Source: Pseudomonas anguilliseptica (lineage in GTDB: Bacteria > Pseudomonadota > Gammaproteobacteria > Pseudomonadales > Pseudomonadaceae). From it: a DNA stretch of 64,000 bases. The notes below the pieces were generated by a model. That model ran no database searches and was not told the DNA's origin. It saw only the letters and a list, made by a program, of their open reading frames with translations. Where the stretch lies: NCBI RefSeq assembly GCF_021375795.1, contig NZ_JAEIOI010000005.1:62001-126000 (forward strand), written 5' to 3'. Shown piece after piece: positions 49,063 through 59,677 of the stretch. The stretch's first letter is position 1. Each line of letters starts with the position of its first letter. The position numbers were made by a program, and so were the translations under genes.

Positions 49063-50073
49063 TTACAGATAGTGTTTTATCAACAACTCGGCTATTTGCA
49101 CAGCATTCAGCGCCGCGCCTTTTCTCACATTATCAGACGTGATCCACAAATTGAGTTGGGCTGGATCATCCAGACCCGCACGTACCCGGCCCACATAGAC
49201 CACGTCCTGACCGACGGCATCGCCCACCGCAGTCGGGTAATCATCCGACTCAACCAGCTCCAGCGCAGGTGCGCCGTCCAGCGCAGCACAGACCTGCTGC
49301 AAGTCGATAGACGACTCGGCCTGCAGGGAAACGCTCAAACTGTCGCCAAAAAACACCGGCGCCTGGATACAGGTTATGGCAACTGGTAGGTGCGGCACGC
49401 CAAGCAATTGCCTGATTTCACCGGCTATTTGCCGCTCCAGCGCAGCATGCCCATCGCTATCGGGCTGTTCGACCTGCGCCAACAAGTTGAACGCCACCTG
49501 CCGATCAAACAGCCGTGGCTCAAGAGCACGACCGTTGAGCAATTCAGCGGTCTGGCGCGCCAGTTCGGATACAGCTTCACGGCCGCGACTGGAAACAGCC
49601 AGGCAAGCAGTCACGGTCAGGCGCTGAATAACCAGGGACTCCGGCAGCGCGGCCAGCACTGCCGCCAGGGCGATTGCCGGCGCGCTCGGACTGGTCAGCA
49701 GGTATGGCGCATTCAGCGCAGCGAGCACCTGCGCATTGACCTCAGGCACCAGCCGCGGCGCCTGCTCAGCGGGCAGACCGCTGGCCAGATCAATCACCGC
49801 ACAGCCGGCCGCAGCCGCCTGCGCCGCATACGCCTGGGTAATCTTGCTGCCTGCGGCAAAGAACGTCAGGCGCACATTGGCAAAATCAAAGCCCTGCACA
49901 TCGCGAACGCGCAGGCTTTTGCCGTTGAAGGTCAGCGAGCGCCCTGCCGACTCTCCGCTGGCCAGCAAATACAGATTGGCTACCGGGAAGTCGCGCTCTT
50001 CCAGCAGTTGCACCAAGGCTTCGCCAACGCTACCGGTGGCACCGATCACGGCAATATCAAAGGTTCGGGTCAT
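49063..50073 (-). CDS. Aspartate-semialdehyde dehydrogenase-like protein lacking catalytic cysteine (Usg-like)
   Basis: The 336-residue protein has the ASADH Rossmann start (IAVIGATGSVGEALVQLLEE). At the active site, where active enzymes read NPNCST or GGNCT, it reads TSPSAPAI (127-134) with Ala131 in place of Cys. It is therefore probably not an active dehydrogenase; this matches the Usg-type paralogue found next to asd in pseudomonads. Its role is unknown. Confidence 0.85.
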   Translation of the reverse strand: MTRTFDIAVIGATGSVGEALVQLLEERDFPVANLYLLASGESAGRSLTFNGKSLRVRDVQGFDFANVRLTFFAAGSKITQAYAAQAAAAGCAVIDLASGLPAEQAPRLVPEVNAQVLAALNAPYLLTSPSAPAIALAAVLAALPESLVIQRLTVTACLAVSSRGREAVSELARQTAELLNGRALEPRLFDRQVAFNLLAQVEQPDSDGHAALERQIAGEIRQLLGVPHLPVAITCIQAPVFFGDSLSVSLQAESSIDLQQVCAALDGAPALELVESDDYPTAVGDAVGQDVVYVGRVRAGLDDPAQLNLWITSDNVRKGAALNAVQIAELLIKHYL

Positions 50074-50172
50074 GACGGCACTTCAAGCGAAATAAGCCCA
50101 GCACTGTATAGCCAGGCCCGACAAATGCAAAGAAGCGGGCTGCCAAGCGCCCGATTTGACTCGAACACCCGA

Positions 50173-50198
50173 CAACCCGCTCTTTTAACAGCGGGTTG
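50173..50198 (-). terminator. Hairpin after asd
   Basis: CAACCCGCT and AGCGGGTTG form a perfect 9-bp stem with loop CTTTTAAC, 5 bp past the asd stop. No T run follows on the minus strand, so it may be an attenuator and not a full terminator. Confidence 0.5.
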
Positions 50199-50202
50199 CG
50201 TA

Positions 50203-51315
50203 TCAGCGCTCCAGCAGGATACGCAGCATACGGCGCAGCGGTTCGGCCGCGCCCCACAGCAGTTGATCACCGACCGTGAACGCGCCGAGGTACTGCGAGC
50301 CCATATTGAGCTTGCGCAGACGGCCGACCGGCACGCTCAGGGTACCGGTTACAGCAGTCGGGCCCAGCTCGCGAATGCTCGCTTCACGCTGGTTTGGCAC
50401 CAGCTTGACCCAAGGGTTGTGCTGGCTGATCAGACCTTCGATGTCCGATAGCGGCACATCCTTGTTCAGTTTGATGGTCAGCGCCTGACTATGGCAGCGC
50501 ATGGCACCGATGCGCACGCACAGGCCATCGACCGGGATCGGGTTTTTGAAGCGACCGAGAATCTTGTTGGTTTCCGCCTGGCCCTTCCACTCTTCACGGC
50601 TCTGCCCATTTGGAAGTTCCTTGTCGATGTAAGGAATCAGGCTGCCGGCCAGCGGCACGCCGAAATTGTCGACCGGGAACGACTCACCGCGCATGGCTTC
50701 GGCCACTTTACGGTCAATATCCAGAATGGCGCTGGCTGGATCGGCCAGCTCATCGGCCACCGAGGCGTTGATCGCGCCCATTTGTTTGATCAGCTCACGC
50801 ATATTCTGCGCACCGGCGCCGGAGGCCGCCTGATAGGTCATGGCACTCATCCACTCGACCAGACCGGCTTCGTACAGACCACCCAACGCCATGAGCATCA
50901 GGCTGACGGTGCAGTTACCGCCGACATAGTTCTTGGTGCCCGCATCCAGTTGCTGATCGATCACCTTGCGGTTGACCGGGTCAAGCACGATGACCGAACT
51001 GTCATCCATACGCAGCGACGAGGCGGCATCGATCCAGTAGCCCTGCCAGCCGGCTTCGCGCAGCTTGGGGAAGACTTCGTTGGTGTAGTCGCCGCCCTGG
51101 CAGGTCAGGATCACGTCCAGGCTTTTCAGCTCGTCGATGCTGTAGGCGTCCTTCAAGGGCGCCGTTTCCTTGCCAATCGCCGGACCTTGGCCGCCGACAT
51201 TGGAGGTGGTGAAGAACACCGGCTCGATCAAGTCGAAATCCTGCTCTTCCAGCATGCGTTGCATCAGCACGGAACCGACCATGCCGCGCCAACCGATCAG
51301 ACCTACACGTTTCAT
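50203..51315 (-). CDS. asd: Aspartate-semialdehyde dehydrogenase
   Basis: The start is ATG at 51315 ([14 protein letters not shown]), with AGAGG upstream; this gives 370 residues. Catalytic Cys135 lies in [12 protein letters not shown], at the same residue number as E. coli Asd. It makes aspartate semialdehyde for lysine, threonine, methionine and diaminopimelate synthesis. A 22-bp region with a hairpin separates it from leuB. Confidence 0.97.
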   Translation of the reverse strand: MKRVGLIGWRGMVGSVLMQRMLEEQDFDLIEPVFFTTSNVGGQGPAIGKETAPLKDAYSIDELKSLDVILTCQGGDYTNEVFPKLREAGWQGYWIDAASSLRMDDSSVIVLDPVNRKVIDQQLDAGTKNYVGGNCTVSLMLMALGGLYEAGLVEWMSAMTYQAASGAGAQNMRELIKQMGAINASVADELADPASAILDIDRKVAEAMRGESFPVDNFGVPLAGSLIPYIDKELPNGQSREEWKGQAETNKILGRFKNPIPVDGLCVRIGAMRCHSQALTIKLNKDVPLSDIEGLISQHNPWVKLVPNQREASIRELGPTAVTGTLSVPVGRLRKLNMGSQYLGAFTVGDQLLWGAAEPLRRMLRILLER

Positions 51316-51336
51316 AACACTCAAACCTCTATATGC

Positions 51337-51360
51337 GGCCCCGCCTAGTACGACGGGGCC
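51337..51360 (-). terminator. leuB terminator hairpin
   Basis: GGCCCCG and CGGGGCC form a 7-bp GC stem with a 10-nt loop between leuB and asd on the minus strand. No T run follows, so read-through into asd is possible. Confidence 0.45.
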
Positions 51361-51367
51361 GGAAAGA

Positions 51368-52450
<1,083 letters not shown>

Positions 52451-52501
52451 GTTTTTCTCAACTCATTAAATCGGCGAGTGACGGATGCACTCGCCCACTG
52501 A

Positions 52502-53149
52502 TTATTTGATTGCGCCGAACAGCCAAGGGCTGCGCTGCTGATAGGTGGTTTCAAAGGCCTTGATCGCATCGCTGTCCTGCAAGGTCAGACCGATATCGTC
52601 CAGACCATTGAGCAGGCAATGCTTGCGGAAGGCATCAACCTCAAAGCTGTACTGCACACCATCGGGACGGGTCACGGTCTGCGCGGCTAGGTCGACGGTC
52701 AGCTGATAACCGACAGTGGCTTCTGCCTGCTGGAACAGCGCATCAACCTCTTCTTCCTTGAGGATGATCGGCAGCAGGCCGTTCTTGAAGCTGTTGTTGA
52801 AGAAGATATCGGCAAAGCTCGGAGCGATGATCGTACGGAAGCCGTACTCTTCCAGCGCCCAAGGCGCGTGTTCGCGGCTCGAACCACAACCAAAGTTCTC
52901 CCGCGCAAGCAGCACGCTGGCGCCCTGGTAGCGCGGGAAGTTCAGCACGAATTCCTGGTTAACCGGGCGTTTGGAATTGTCCTGATTCGGCTGACCGACA
53001 TCGTGATAGCGCCACTCATCGAACAGGTTCGGGCCGAAGCCAGTGCGCTTGATCGACTTCAAGAACTGCTTGGGGATGATCTGGTCGGTGTCGACGTTGG
53101 CACGATCAAGCGGTGCAACCAGGCCGGTGTGTTGGGTAAAAGCTTTCAT
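52502..53149 (-). CDS. leuD: 3-isopropylmalate dehydratase small subunit
   Basis: The 215-residue small subunit contains [14 protein letters not shown] and the swivelling-domain [13 protein letters not shown]. It pairs with LeuC to isomerise 2- to 3-isopropylmalate. The start has GGAGCTGACG upstream, and it lies 10 bp after leuC. Confidence 0.97.
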   Translation of the reverse strand: MKAFTQHTGLVAPLDRANVDTDQIIPKQFLKSIKRTGFGPNLFDEWRYHDVGQPNQDNSKRPVNQEFVLNFPRYQGASVLLARENFGCGSSREHAPWALEEYGFRTIIAPSFADIFFNNSFKNGLLPIILKEEEVDALFQQAEATVGYQLTVDLAAQTVTRPDGVQYSFEVDAFRKHCLLNGLDDIGLTLQDSDAIKAFETTYQQRSPWLFGAIK

Positions 53150-53159
53150 CGTCAGCTCC

Positions 53160-54587
53160 TTAGGCCTGGATCAATTCGCGCACATCGATAAAGCGGCCGG
53201 TCACCGCAGCAGCGGCAGCCATTGCCGGGCTGACCAGGTGGGTACGACCACCCGCGCCCTGACGGCCTTCGAAGTTGCGGTTGGAGGTCGATGCGCAATG
53301 CTCGCCACTGCCAAGTTTGTCCGGGTTCATCCCCAGGCACATGGAACAACCTGGCTCACGCCATTCAAAACCGGCCTCGATAAAGATGTGGTGCAAACCT
53401 TCTTGTTCCGCCTGCGCCTTGACCAGACCCGAACCAGGCACCACCAGCGCCTGCTTGATGGTGCTGGCAACCTTGCGCCCCTTGGCTACTTCAGCGGCAG
53501 CACGCAGGTCTTCGATGCGTGAGTTGGTGCACGAGCCGATAAACACGCGGTCCAGCTGGATATCGGTAATCGGCTGATTGGCCGACAGGCCCATGTACTT
53601 CAGGGCGCGGATGATCGAGTCCTTCTTCACCGGGTCGCTTTCAGCGGCCGGGTCCGGCACGTTCTGGTCCACAGCCAGAACCATTTCAGGGGAAGTACCC
53701 CAGCTGACTTGCGGCTTGATGTCTTCAGCTTTCAGTTCGACCACGGTATCGAACACTGCATCAGCATCGGAAACCAGGTCCTGCCACTGCGCCACAGCCT
53801 TGTCCCAATCCGAGCCCTTGGGCGCGAACGGACGATCCTTGACGTAGGCGATGGTCTTTTCATCCACCGCCACCAGACCGACGCGGGCACCCGCTTCGAT
53901 GGACATGTTGCAGATGGTCATGCGCCCTTCCAGCGACAGGTCGCGGATTGCGCTGCCAGCGAACTCCAGGGCATGACCATTGCCACCAGCGGTGCCGATC
54001 TTGCCGATCACGGCCAGCACGATGTCCTTGGCGGTGACGCCGAACGGCAGCTTGCCTTCGACGCGCACCTGCATGTTCTTCATCTTCTTGGCAACCAGGC
54101 ACTGGGTGGCGAGCACATGCTCGACCTCGGAGGTGCCGATGCCGTGGGCCAGCGCACCGAAGGCGCCATGGGTGGAGGTGTGCGAGTCGCCACAAACGAC
54201 GGTCATGCCCGGCAAGGTCGCGCCCTGCTCCGGACCCACCACGTGAACGATGCCCTGACGCACGTCGTTCATCTTGAATTCGAGGATGCCGAAGTCATCG
54301 CAGTTCTCGTCCAGGGTCTGTACCTGGATACGCGACACTTCATCAGCGATGGCCTCAAGGCCGCCTTGACGTTCAGCCTTGGTGGTCGGCACGTTATGGT
54401 CCGGGGTGGCTATGTTGGCGTCGATGCGCCACGGTTTGCGGCTGGCCAGACGCAAGCCCTCAAAGGCCTGCGGCGAGGTCACTTCGTGGAGGATGTGGCG
54501 GTCGATGTAGATCAGCGACGAACCATCGTCGCGACGCTTCACCTCGTGCATGTCCCAGAGCTTGTCGTACAGCGTTTTGCCGGCCAT
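53160..54587 (-). CDS. leuC: 3-isopropylmalate dehydratase large subunit
   Basis: The start is ATG at 54587 ([14 protein letters not shown]) with GAGGGA upstream; this gives 475 residues. The [4Fe-4S] ligands are visible in GSCTNSR and CSMCLGMN. It is the first gene of the leuCDB block. A divergent LysR gene lies 182 bp away and likely regulates it, as for other leuC-adjacent LysR genes in pseudomonads. Confidence 0.97.
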   Translation of the reverse strand: MAGKTLYDKLWDMHEVKRRDDGSSLIYIDRHILHEVTSPQAFEGLRLASRKPWRIDANIATPDHNVPTTKAERQGGLEAIADEVSRIQVQTLDENCDDFGILEFKMNDVRQGIVHVVGPEQGATLPGMTVVCGDSHTSTHGAFGALAHGIGTSEVEHVLATQCLVAKKMKNMQVRVEGKLPFGVTAKDIVLAVIGKIGTAGGNGHALEFAGSAIRDLSLEGRMTICNMSIEAGARVGLVAVDEKTIAYVKDRPFAPKGSDWDKAVAQWQDLVSDADAVFDTVVELKAEDIKPQVSWGTSPEMVLAVDQNVPDPAAESDPVKKDSIIRALKYMGLSANQPITDIQLDRVFIGSCTNSRIEDLRAAAEVAKGRKVASTIKQALVVPGSGLVKAQAEQEGLHHIFIEAGFEWREPGCSMCLGMNPDKLGSGEHCASTSNRNFEGRQGAGGRTHLVSPAMAAAAAVTGRFIDVRELIQA

Positions 54588-54700
54588 CAGCGATTCCCTC
54601 ATCAACTTGTTTCTATGCCTGGGCAAATAGCCCTTTGGCTTATGGGGCCATCCTATGGCTCCGAACGAAATTACTCAAATTCATATTTTTTATTCAAAGG

Positions 54701-54715
54701 ATTCCAAATCGGAAT
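54701..54715. promoter_or_regulatory. Candidate LysR operator between leuC and the LysR gene
   Basis: ATTCC-AAATC-GGAAT is a perfect 5-bp dyad with the T-N11-A shape of LysR sites, in the AT-rich part of the leuC/lysR intergenic region. It lies 113 bp upstream of leuC and 55 bp upstream of the LysR gene. No second half-site was seen. Confidence 0.4.
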
Positions 54716-54769
54716 ACGAGTACGGCATGCTGATCGCAATCCACCCCACTCGCCGCCAGGACCTGCCAC

Positions 54770-55663
54770 ATGGATCTCGCCACCCTGAATGCCTTTATTG
54801 CCATTGCCGAGCTGGGCAGCTTCTCGGAAGCGGCAGAGCGCCTGTTTCTGACCCAGCCAGCGGTGAGCAAACGTATCGCCAGCCTGGAGCAACAGCTCAA
54901 TGTACGCCTGTTCGACCGCCTGGGCCGCGAGGTGAGCCTGACCGAGGCCGGCCGCGCCCTGCTGCCACGGGCCTATCAGATTCTTAATGTGCTCGATGAT
55001 ACGCGCCGCGCTCTGACCAACCTGAACGGCGAGATCAGCGGTCGCCTGACCCTGGCCACCAGTCACCATATCGGCCTGCACCGCTTGCCTGCACTGCTGC
55101 GCGCCTTTACCCGTGCCTACCCGCAGGTGGCATTGGATATCCAGTTCCTTGATTCAGAAGTGGCCTATGAAGAAGTGCTACATGGCCGCGCCGAGCTGGC
55201 GGTGATCACCCTCGCCCCGGAAACCCGCGAGCCCGTGCATGCCGTAGCAGTGTGGGACGACCCACTGGATTTCGTCGCTGCCCCCGAGCATCCGCTGGCG
55301 CGCAATGGTGCCGTCAGCCTGGCGGATGTGGCCCATCACCCGGCGGTTTTCCCCGGCGGCAACACCTTTACCCACCACATTGTGCGGCGCCTGTTCGAGG
55401 CGCAGGGGCTGACGCCGAATATCGCCATGAGCACCAACTACCTGGAAACCATCAAGATGATGGTTTCCATCGGCCTGGCCTGGAGCGTACTGCCGCGCAC
55501 CATGCTCGATGACCAGGTTGCGCGCCTGCCGTTGCCCGGCATCCAGCTGACGCGCCAGCTGGGCTATATCAGCCATACCGAACGCACCCTGTCGAATGCT
55601 GCGCGAGCCTTTATGAACCTGCTGGATGCCCAGCGTGACGGTCTTGCACAGGCAAGCGAGTAA
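54770..55663 (+). CDS. LysR-family transcriptional regulator
   Basis: The 297-residue protein has an N-terminal winged HTH (LNAFIAIAELGSFSEAAERL, then FLTQPAVSKRIASLEQQLN) and a periplasmic-binding-like effector domain. It is divergent from leuC, so it is the likely activator of leucine synthesis (the PA3122-type regulator by position). The effector is unknown. Confidence 0.92.
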   Translation: MDLATLNAFIAIAELGSFSEAAERLFLTQPAVSKRIASLEQQLNVRLFDRLGREVSLTEAGRALLPRAYQILNVLDDTRRALTNLNGEISGRLTLATSHHIGLHRLPALLRAFTRAYPQVALDIQFLDSEVAYEEVLHGRAELAVITLAPETREPVHAVAVWDDPLDFVAAPEHPLARNGAVSLADVAHHPAVFPGGNTFTHHIVRRLFEAQGLTPNIAMSTNYLETIKMMVSIGLAWSVLPRTMLDDQVARLPLPGIQLTRQLGYISHTERTLSNAARAFMNLLDAQRDGLAQASE

Positions 55664-55702
55664 AGGCTAACGTGGGCTCATAACGATAAGAAAGGTTTCT
55701 GC

Positions 55703-55783
55703 ATGACTCAGCCCAGTTGCTCAGCCAACGGCCACGAAACCCGCGCACGTAAAGGAAGAGTGGATCGTGGCCAAATCCAGTGA
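55703..55783 (+). CDS. Candidate 26-residue leader ORF overlapping the GGDEF-EAL start
   Basis: An ATG at 55703 with AAGAAAGG upstream opens a 26-codon frame (MTQPSCSANGHETRARKG...) that stops at TGA 55781-55783, inside the GTG-initiated GGDEF-EAL gene at 55767. Such an overlap could couple translation of the two. It may be chance. Confidence 0.3.
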   Translation: MTQPSCSANGHETRARKGRVDRGQIQ

Positions 55784-58700
55784 TCGCCGTCCGCCACTGC
55801 CGTTTATCCCGGCACTGGATCCTGCCGAATTCGAAAGCACCTGGAACGATGCCCCACGTCTGTTGCGTGCGCTCAATGGCGCCAAACTCGGCACCTGGTA
55901 CTGGGACATTGAAAGCGGCCGGGTCAGTTGGTCACGCGGTGCCCAGGCACTTTTCGGCCTTGATCCCAAACAGCCGCTGCAAAAGCGCATCGACTATATC
56001 GAGCTGATCCCGGAAGAAGACCGTCCGGAAATCATTCGACTGTTCGAACAACTGCTCGCCGGCACCCCAAGCACCCGCGCCTTCCGCCACCGTATCCGCT
56101 GGCCAGATGGCAGCCTGCACTGGCTGGAAATCAGCGGCAGCCTGCAGCAGGACGCCGACGGCAAACATCGGGTCATCGGGGTCATCCGCGATATCAGCAA
56201 CCAGCAGGCCCGCGAGCAGGCCCTGCGTAGCAGCGAAGAAAAATTCGCCCAGGCCTTCAATTACAGCCCCGATGCGGTGGTAATCACCGACAAAGCCAGC
56301 GGTCGCTTTATCGAAGTCAACGCCGGCTTCGAACGTCAGTTCGGCTGGACCGTTGAACAGACCCTGGGCCGCACCTCACTGGAAATGGGTGTCTGGGCCT
56401 GCCTGGAAGATCGCCAACGGATGATGACGGCGATCAGCAACAACAGCCTCAATGGCCTGGAAGTGCCGCTCTACCACCGCGATGGCAGCATCCGCCGAAA
56501 CCAGTTGTTCGGCGGCGAAATCATGCTGGAGGGCAAGCTCTGCCTGGTTCTGTCGCTGCGTGACATTACCCAGCAACGCCAGCAGGAACAGGCGTTGCAC
56601 GACAGCCAGGAGCGTCTGGACCTGGCATTGGACTCCGCCGACCTCGGCACCTGGGACTGGCACATCCCCAGCAATATGCTGTTCGGCTCGGCCCGCGCCT
56701 CCAAACTGCACGGTTTGAAAGAGGAACCCTTCCACGACGATTTCCGCAAGTTCTTCAGCTGTGTACCGCTGGCTGACCGCCACGCCATGCGTAAGCATTA
56801 CCAGACCCTGGCGCAGGGCATCACCGAGGATTATCAGGTCACCTACCGGGCGATCTACGCCAATCAGGAAGTGCACTACCTGGAAAGCACCGCCAAGCTC
56901 TACCGCGACGCCCAGGGCCAGCCTGAACGCATGGCCGGCATCCTCATCGACATCAGCGAGCGGGTGCGCCGCGAGCAACGCCTGGCCGCCTCGGAAGCCA
57001 AATTCGCCAGCCTGTTCCAGGCCAGCCCAGACCCTGTCGCCCTGACTACCCTGCCCGACGGCTTTGCCCTGGAAATCAACTCCAGCTTCAGCCAGACCTT
57101 CGGCTGGCAACCAGAGGAAGTGGTCGGCCGCAAGATGACCGACCTCAACCTGTGGGCCGATCTGAGCCAGCGCACCGCGCTTTACCACAAGCTGCAGCAC
57201 GACCAGAGCCTGGACAACGAGGTAGCCGACTTTCTCGACAAGCAGGGCCATGTCATCACCTGCGTGGTGTCCTCACGGCCGATCATGCTCAACAACCAGA
57301 GCTGCATCCTCACCACTTTCCGCGATATCAGCGAGCGGCAAAAAGCCCAGGCAGAGCTGCAGGCCAGCCAGGAGAAATTTGCCCTGGCATTCCACTCCAG
57401 CCCCGACGCCATCACCATTACCGAACGCGACACTGGCCGCTATATCGAAGTCAACGAAGGATTCAGCCGCCTGACGGGCTACAAACCCGAAGAAGTGATC
57501 GGCCGCAGCGCCATGGAGCTCAACGTCTGGGCTGACCTGGCCGAGCGCGATCTGATGGTGGAGAAGCTCAAACGCGACGGCCATGTCTACCACATGGAAA
57601 TGCACGGCAAACACCGTGACGGCATGGTCAAACTGGTCGAAGTGTCGGTCGAGTCGATCGAGCTGAACAACACCGCCTGCCTGCTGCTGACCGCCCGCGA
57701 CATCAGCGAGCTGAAAAGCGCTCAAGCCCAGGTGCAGCACCTGGCCTACCACGACTCACTGACTAACCTGCCCAATCGTGCCTTACTTCTCGACCGCCTG
57801 ACCCAGCAGATTGCCTTGCTCAAGCGTCATGAACTGCGCGGCGCCCTGCTGTTTATCGACCTTGATCACTTCAAGCACATCAATGATTCCCTCGGCCACC
57901 CGGTCGGCGATGCAGTGCTCAAACTGGTGACCGCGCGCCTGGAGTCCAGCGTGCGCCAGGAGGACACCGTGGCGCGCCTGGGCGGCGACGAGTTCGTCGT
58001 GCTGATTTCCGGCCTGGAGGGCAAACGCTCGACGGTGGTCAGCCAGATACGCATGGTGGCGGAAAAACTGCGCCACCTGCTGGCCGAACCCATGCTGCTC
58101 GACGGTCACCAGCTGCAGGTCACCCCGAGCATCGGCATCGCCCTGATCCCCGATCATGGCGACACCCCGTCCGACCTGCTCAAGCGCGCCGATATCGCCC
58201 TGTATCGAGCCAAGGATTCGGGGCGCAACTGCATCCAGCTGTTTCGCAACACCATGCAAAAAGCCGCCAGTGAGCGTCTGCGCCTGGAAAACGACCTGCG
58301 CCTGGCCCAGGCCCGTGGCGAATTCGAACTGCATTTTCAGCCGCAGGTGGATGCACGTAACAATCAGGTCATCGGGGCTGAGGCGCTGCTGCGCTGGATG
58401 CACCCGACTCTGGGCGCACAGTCACCGGCGCTGTTTATTCATATACTCGAAGAAAGTGGGCTGATCCTCGAAGTCGGCGGCTGGGTGCTTGCTGAAGCCT
58501 GCCATGCCTGCGCCCAACTGCTGCGTCAGGGCCTGGTCGATGCGTCGCAATTCAGCCTGTGCGTAAACATCAGCCCGCGGCAGTTCCGTCAGCATGATTT
58601 TGTCGAGCGGGTGGAAAGCAGCCTGACCAGCAGCCAGCTGCCCGCCAATATGCTCAAGCTGGAAATCACCGAAGGCATCGTGATCCAGAACATCGACGAC

Positions 58701-59060
58701 ACGGTCGCCAAGATGAACCGCCTCAAACGCCTGGGCGTGAGCTTTGCCATGGACGACTTCGGCACCGGCTACAGTTCGCTGACCTACCTCAAACGCTTGC
58801 CGGTGGATGTGCTGAAGATTGATCAGTCATTCGTGCGCGACGCCACCCAGGACGCCAACGATGCCGAAATCATCCGTGCCATCGTCGCCATGGCGCGCAG
58901 CCTGGGGCTGGACATGATTGCCGAAGGGGTCGAACAACCGGATCAGCTGGAGTTTCTCCAACAACAAGGCTGCCACCACTACCAGGGCTACCTGTTCAGC
59001 AAACCGGTGCCGCTGGAACAGTTCAGCCAACTGCTCCTCGGTACGCCGAGCCCCCGTTGA
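55767..59060 (+). CDS. Five-PAS GGDEF-EAL c-di-GMP turnover protein
   Basis: The start is GTG at 55767, with AAGGAAG upstream; this gives 1097 residues. Five PAS/PAC modules run from about residue 30 to 650, with no TM helix or export signal, so it is cytoplasmic. The GGDEF domain is intact (RLGGDEF, 739-743) with an RxxD inhibitory site five residues earlier (RQED, 730-733). The EAL domain has E872-A-L-L-R-W, DDFGTGYSSL, KIDQSFV and AEGVE, so phosphodiesterase residues are also present. It could be bifunctional, switched by PAS ligands. A strong bidirectional terminator follows. Confidence 0.93.
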   Translation: MAKSSDRRPPLPFIPALDPAEFESTWNDAPRLLRALNGAKLGTWYWDIESGRVSWSRGAQALFGLDPKQPLQKRIDYIELIPEEDRPEIIRLFEQLLAGTPSTRAFRHRIRWPDGSLHWLEISGSLQQDADGKHRVIGVIRDISNQQAREQALRSSEEKFAQAFNYSPDAVVITDKASGRFIEVNAGFERQFGWTVEQTLGRTSLEMGVWACLEDRQRMMTAISNNSLNGLEVPLYHRDGSIRRNQLFGGEIMLEGKLCLVLSLRDITQQRQQEQALHDSQERLDLALDSADLGTWDWHIPSNMLFGSARASKLHGLKEEPFHDDFRKFFSCVPLADRHAMRKHYQTLAQGITEDYQVTYRAIYANQEVHYLESTAKLYRDAQGQPERMAGILIDISERVRREQRLAASEAKFASLFQASPDPVALTTLPDGFALEINSSFSQTFGWQPEEVVGRKMTDLNLWADLSQRTALYHKLQHDQSLDNEVADFLDKQGHVITCVVSSRPIMLNNQSCILTTFRDISERQKAQAELQASQEKFALAFHSSPDAITITERDTGRYIEVNEGFSRLTGYKPEEVIGRSAMELNVWADLAERDLMVEKLKRDGHVYHMEMHGKHRDGMVKLVEVSVESIELNNTACLLLTARDISELKSAQAQVQHLAYHDSLTNLPNRALLLDRLTQQIALLKRHELRGALLFIDLDHFKHINDSLGHPVGDAVLKLVTARLESSVRQEDTVARLGGDEFVVLISGLEGKRSTVVSQIRMVAEKLRHLLAEPMLLDGHQLQVTPSIGIALIPDHGDTPSDLLKRADIALYRAKDSGRNCIQLFRNTMQKAASERLRLENDLRLAQARGEFELHFQPQVDARNNQVIGAEALLRWMHPTLGAQSPALFIHILEESGLILEVGGWVLAEACHACAQLLRQGLVDASQFSLCVNISPRQFRQHDFVERVESSLTSSQLPANMLKLEITEGIVIQNIDDTVAKMNRLKRLGVSFAMDDFGTGYSSLTYLKRLPVDVLKIDQSFVRDATQDANDAEIIRAIVAMARSLGLDMIAEGVEQPDQLEFLQQQGCHHYQGYLFSKPVPLEQFSQLLLGTPSPR

Positions 59061-59094
59061 AACAACAAGGGCACCCGAAGGTGCCCTTGTTGTT
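59061..59094. terminator. Bidirectional terminator between GGDEF-EAL and ibpA genes
   Basis: AACAACAAGGGCACC, tetraloop CGAA, GGTGCCCTTGTTGTT forms a perfect 15-bp stem right after the GGDEF-EAL stop and 14 bp before the ibpA stop codon. The converging genes share it. Confidence 0.85.
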
Positions 59095-59108
59095 CACATA
59101 CAGCGCAC

Positions 59109-59552
59109 TTAGCTCTGCAATACGCGGCCGGCACCAATCGGGATGCGCTTGGCCTTGGCCTCTTCCGGCACGATGCGCACCAGGTCGATGTTCAGCAGGC
59201 CGTTGACCAGGCTGGCGGCCTTGACCTCGATATGATCAGCCAGACGGAACGACAGCTTGAAGGCACGCTGGGCGATGCCCTGGTACAGGTAAGTGACGTT
59301 CTCGGCGCTGGTATCACGTTTGCCACCAGTAACAGTCAGTACGCCGCGCTCGACCTGCAATTCAAGGTCGTCTTCCTGGAAGCCCGCCGCCGCGACTACG
59401 ATGCGGTATTGGTCGTCGGCATATTTCTCGACGTTGTAGGGTGGGTAGCTGCTACCCGACTCATTGCGCATGGCCGACTCGAACAGGTCATTGAAACGGT
59501 CAAAGCCAACGGACTGACGGAACAGTGGGGTCATAGAAAATGCGGTGCTCAT
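59109..59552 (-). CDS. ibpA: Small heat-shock protein (Hsp20, IbpA-type)
   Basis: The 147-residue protein has an alpha-crystallin domain (about 35-125: YRIVVAAAGFQEDDLELQVE and AFKLSFRLADHIEVKAAS) and the start MSTAFSMTPLFRQSVGFDRF typical of IbpA. It holds unfolded proteins during heat stress. Expression looks doubly heat-controlled: a sigma-32 promoter at 59617-59644 and a ROSE-like hairpin hiding the Shine-Dalgarno at 59562-59579. Confidence 0.96.
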   Translation of the reverse strand: MSTAFSMTPLFRQSVGFDRFNDLFESAMRNESGSSYPPYNVEKYADDQYRIVVAAAGFQEDDLELQVERGVLTVTGGKRDTSAENVTYLYQGIAQRAFKLSFRLADHIEVKAASLVNGLLNIDLVRIVPEEAKAKRIPIGAGRVLQS

Positions 59553-59561
59553 AATTTAAAT

Positions 59562-59607
59562 CTCCTGAAATTCAGCGAGTGATACAGGACCCGACTTCGG
59601 CATCCTG
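59562..59607 (-). promoter_or_regulatory. ROSE-type RNA thermometer in the ibpA leader
   Basis: Read on the minus strand, the leader folds into hairpin I (59607-59585, CAGGA...TCCTG with inner CCGA...TCGG). Hairpin II (59579-59562) pairs CUC-G-CUGA with UCAG-GAG across loop AUU. The bulged G opposite the AGGAG Shine-Dalgarno, within UCGCU, is the ROSE signature U(U/C)GCU. Heat should melt it and free the ribosome-binding site. Confidence 0.8.
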
Positions 59608-59616
59608 CATGACTGA

Positions 59617-59644
59617 AAATGTGGTTACTCAACTGGATTTCAAG
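59617..59644 (-). promoter_or_regulatory. Sigma-32 heat-shock promoter of ibpA
   Basis: On the minus strand CTTGAAA (59644-59638), a 13-bp spacer, then CCACATTT (59624-59617). This matches the sigma-32 consensus CTTGAAA-N11-16-CCCCATNT closely. Transcription would start about 59609, just upstream of hairpin I of the thermometer. Confidence 0.85.
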
Positions 59645-59677
59645 CCTCTGCAAAAATTTCTTACAGGGAGCAATTCG

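Noticed and set aside
54588..54769. leuC leader peptide attenuator
   Set aside because: No short ORF with leucine codon runs and no terminator/antiterminator pair upstream of leuC.
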